Shown in pieces: positions 5,432 to 6,543 of a DNA stretch of 6,543 bases. Under the pieces are notes generated by a model that saw only the letters and a list, made by a program, of their open reading frames with translations, had not been told where the DNA came from and ran no database searches. Origin of the DNA: Actinomycetota bacterium (lineage in GTDB: Bacteria; Actinomycetota; Rubrobacteria; Rubrobacterales; Rubrobacteraceae); assembly GCA_020200675.1 (NCBI GenBank), contig JAIVIG010000326.1:1-6543 (forward strand), given 5' to 3'. Both the position numbers and the translations under genes were made by a program. Every line of letters begins with the position of its first letter. Positions within the stretch are counted from its first letter, which is position 1.

Positions 5432-6205
5432 CTATTCTACAGAATAAGAACCTACCGGAGCTGGGAAAGCTTCTCCTTGAGGGATTTGGTGGCCGAGGCA
5501 ATGATGCGGGAGGCCGAGCCGTTCGCCGATCTCGGTCTGGGAGAGATCTTTGTAGAAAGACAGGTAGACGACCCTTTGCTGTAGCTCGCTCAAGGATTCC
5601 AGGCCCTGCTCGAGCAGGATGCGGTCCTCGATCTGCAGGGAGAACGACTCGTACTGGAGGCTCTTGATCGCCGCCAGGTTCGGCACCTCGTTCCCGTCCG
5701 AGCCCGGGCCGGGCGCGTCGAGCGACGAGACGTTCGTGTCCAGAGAGAGCTTCATAACCTCCACCACGCCCTCCGGGGTGACGTTCACGTCCCGGGCGAT
5801 CTCCTCGATCAGCGGCGGGCGGCCGAGCTCGCCGCTCAGGCGCGCGGTCGATTCGGAGATCCTGGAGCAGAGGGTCCTCGCCCAGCGGGGCTTCTTGACC
5901 ATCGCCGTGTCCCTGAAGTGGTGCCTGAGCTCGCCGTCGATCATCGAGTAGGCGTAGGAGCTAAACTTCGCCTTCGAGTCCATCTTGTAACCGTTGACGG
6001 CTTTTATGAGCCCAACGTAGCCGACCTGTAAGAGGTCCTCGTAGGGCTCACCCGAGGAGTTCGAGTAGCGGCGGACGATGTGGTGCAGGATCCTGCCGTG
6101 CATCGCGAAGATTCGCTCCACCGCCCGCCGGTCACCCTTCTCCCGGTAAGCCTTGACCAACCGGACGACCTGGTCGTTCTCCACCTGCTGTCCTGCGACG
6201 GTCAT
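5432..6205 (-). CDS. SigB/SigF-like alternative sigma-70 factor with a frameshifted C-terminus
   Basis: Sigma factors direct RNA polymerase to promoters. As read, this ORF has 257 residues. Region 2 is clear: 'EPYEDLLQVGYVGLIKAVNGY' (53-73, core binding) and 'FSSYAYSMIDGELRHHFRDT' (81-100, -10 recognition). Region 3 covers about 115-165 ('LSGELGRPPLIEEIARDVNV', 123-142). Region 4 starts near 195 with 'LLEQGLESLSELQQRVVYLS' (197-216) and 'DLSQTEIGERLGL' (220-232), the first helix of the helix-turn-helix. After Leu232 the family pattern stops, and the last 25 residues ('PHHCLGHQIPQ' onward) resemble nothing in it. The expected tail is present in another frame (5517-5452). The gene is therefore probably damaged in -35 recognition, or the sequence has an indel error. 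ATG at 6205; a CGGAG lies about 10 nt upstream; a GTG at codon 8 is an alternative. No anti-sigma partner is visible. It begins 27 bp after the pilC stop, suggesting former co-transcription. Confidence 0.88.
   Translation of the reverse strand: MTVAGQQVENDQVVRLVKAYREKGDRRAVERIFAMHGRILHHIVRRYSNSSGEPYEDLLQVGYVGLIKAVNGYKMDSKAKFSSYAYSMIDGELRHHFRDTAMVKKPRWARTLCSRISESTARLSGELGRPPLIEEIARDVNVTPEGVVEVMKLSLDTNVSSLDAPGPGSDGNEVPNLAAIKSLQYESFSLQIEDRILLEQGLESLSELQQRVVYLSFYKDLSQTEIGERLGLPHHCLGHQIPQGEAFPAPVGSYSVE
5434..5439 (-). promoter_or_regulatory. Possible -10 element of an rpe promoter
   Basis: TAGAAT on the minus strand matches the -10 consensus in 5 of 6 positions and lies 54 bp before the rpe start codon, in the AT-rich gap after the sigma factor gene. 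No good -35 is found 16-18 nt upstream. rpe could instead be read from the sigma factor transcript. Confidence 0.22.
5452..5517 (-). other. Out-of-frame remainder of the sigma factor region 4.2
   Basis: Read in the frame ending with TAG at 5454-5452, this stretch gives 'SASRIIASATKSLKEKLS' plus QLR. This fits the recognition helix and basic tail that should follow 'ERLGL' in SigB/SigF-type factors (compare LGISQMHVSRLQRKAVKK in Bacillus SigB, from memory). The upstream frame reads the same bases as 'PHHCLGHQIPQ'. Restoring a second copy of TCGGCCTC (minus strand, rc of 5510-5517) would rejoin the frames as LGLSASRII with the usual family spacing and a total of 253 residues. Loss of one copy of an 8-bp direct repeat is therefore the simplest explanation, but a 1-nt loss or 2-nt gain could not be excluded. 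Confidence 0.75.
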
Positions 6206-6232
6206 CCGGGAAGTCTCCGATCCCCTCGCCGG

Positions 6233-6298
6233 CTACTCGATCAGCTCGAAGATCTGGAACATCGGCAGGTACATCGCGATGATGATGCCGCCGACAGA
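6233..6298 (-). pseudogene. pilC: 3' remnant of a PilC/GspF-type pilus (type II secretion F) platform protein gene
   Basis: In the frame ending with TAG at 6235-6233 the minus strand encodes 'SVGGIIIAMYLPMFQIFELI' plus a final Glu. This is the characteristic end of PilC/GspF proteins: the last membrane helix running into a YLP-[IM]-F motif close to the C-terminus. PilC is the inner-membrane platform of type IV pili and related competence or secretion machines. Upstream of residue S (6298) the frame gives 'SRALAGPRSL', with none of the hydrophobic helix expected, and the same DNA belongs to the recombinase frame. The rest of the gene is therefore not adjacent. The fragment has no start codon or ribosome binding site of its own. 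The identification rests on 21 residues, but the motif is distinctive. Confidence 0.72.
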
Positions 6299-6543
6299 CA
6301 AACTCCGGGGTCCGGCGAGGGCTCGGCTAGGGGTTCTCCTAGGGGTTCTCCTACGAATGCCCCGCTCACCACAATCCTGCCGTCTGGCATTGCGACCGCT
6401 CGCACTTTGAGCATCCCGTACACGTGGCGGCGTTCCTCAGGGGTGAGGGAGTCCAGGGCCTCCGGCGCCGCGCCCGCGTAGGATTCCAGGATGGCGTCCC
6501 TGTCGCGCTCCATCTCCGCGATGCGCTCCGCCTTGCCCCGCAG
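6241..6543 (-). CDS. C-terminal part of a large serine recombinase/integrase; N-terminus beyond the right edge
   Basis: The frame is open from the window edge to a TGA at 6243-6241, so the 100 residues seen are a C-terminus. Residues 1-22 ('LRGKAERIAEMERDRDAILE' onward) are a charged helix like the coiled coil of large serine recombinases. Residues 28-61 ('EALDSLTPEERRHVYGMLKV', 'PDGRIVVSG') match the usual end of actinobacterial recombinase-family proteins, recognised from memory. The catalytic serine domain would lie outside the window. After a short GEPL repeat, residues 82-100 ('CLSAASSSRCTCRCSRSSS') are simply out-of-frame pilC DNA, so the stop codon is borrowed from the neighbouring sequence. 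An ATG at 6513 is internal, not a real start. These enzymes integrate and excise phages and other elements at specific att sites. Confidence 0.7.
   Translation of the reverse strand: MRGKAERIAEMERDRDAILESYAGAAPEALDSLTPEERRHVYGMLKVRAVAMPDGRIVVSGAFVGEPLGEPLAEPSPDPGVCLSAASSSRCTCRCSRSSS
6296..6315. mobile_element. Probable junction between an integrated element (right) and pilC DNA (left)
   Basis: To the left of about 6298 the minus strand encodes PilC-like sequence in one frame; to the right it encodes recombinase sequence in another. The change falls within about 20 bp. Serine integrase genes commonly sit at the end of their element next to the attachment site, so this is a candidate attL or attR. 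The crossover dinucleotide cannot be placed without the other end of the element or an uninterrupted pilC. Confidence 0.4.
6327..6350. repeat. 12-bp tandem repeat, two perfect copies
   Basis: CTAGGGGTTCTC occurs at 6327-6338 and 6339-6350, followed by CTA. In the recombinase frame it encodes two GEPL units, with a degenerate third unit (AEP) after them. The unit length is a multiple of three, so copy-number change would not break the frame. Confidence 0.85.

Noticed and set aside
4540..5667. Long plus-strand open frame (375 codons) across the riboswitch and rpe
   Set aside because: It runs antisense through the FMN riboswitch, rpe and the sigma factor end, and resembles nothing; an RNA element and two real genes explain the sequence.
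1..6543. CRISPR arrays, tRNA or rRNA genes
   Set aside because: No regularly spaced repeats and no cloverleaf or rRNA signature seen on either strand by eye.

Overview
The window is GC-rich and reads like part of a high-GC Gram-positive chromosome. The protein sequences (a four-cysteine L28, a fused RibBA, a SigB/SigF-like sigma factor and a recombinase C-terminus of the form 'LTPEERRHVYGMLKVR') look most like Rubrobacter or a close relative. That placement is an inference from recognised sequence style, not from a search.

Layout, left to right. (1) 1-500, minus strand: the N-terminal 166 residues of a FakA/YloV-type DAK2 domain protein, running off the left edge. (2) 501-687: an intergenic region holding an extended -10 promoter and a structured leader for rpmB (688-918, plus strand). 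(3) 926-4452, minus strand: a compact riboflavin operon in transcription order ribD, ribE, ribBA, ribH. It covers the pathway from GTP and ribulose 5-phosphate to riboflavin except for the phosphatase step. ribD/ribE and ribE/ribBA overlap, and ribBA/ribH are 12 bp apart. (4) 4459-4625: an FMN riboswitch (RFN element) in front of ribD whose closing helix overlaps the ribD ribosome binding site, so translation is the likely control point. A 9+9 bp palindrome lies at its 5' edge. (5) 4693-5379, minus strand: rpe, encoding ribulose-phosphate 3-epimerase. Its substrate, ribulose 5-phosphate, is also the substrate of the RibB half of RibBA. (6) 5432-6205, minus strand: a SigB/SigF-like sigma factor whose region 4.2 goes out of frame at about 5510-5517, while the expected helix-turn-helix tail stays readable in another frame. 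(7) 6233-6543, minus strand: the C-terminus of a large serine recombinase running directly, in a different frame, into the last 21 codons of a PilC/GspF-type pilus platform gene.

The left two thirds are ordinary conserved metabolism with well-defined RNA control. The right end is the unusual part. It looks like one end of an integrated element whose serine recombinase gene abuts a severed pilC 3' end, followed 27 bp later by a sigma factor gene with a damaged DNA-binding tail. The window stops inside the recombinase, so the rest of the element and of pilC cannot be seen.
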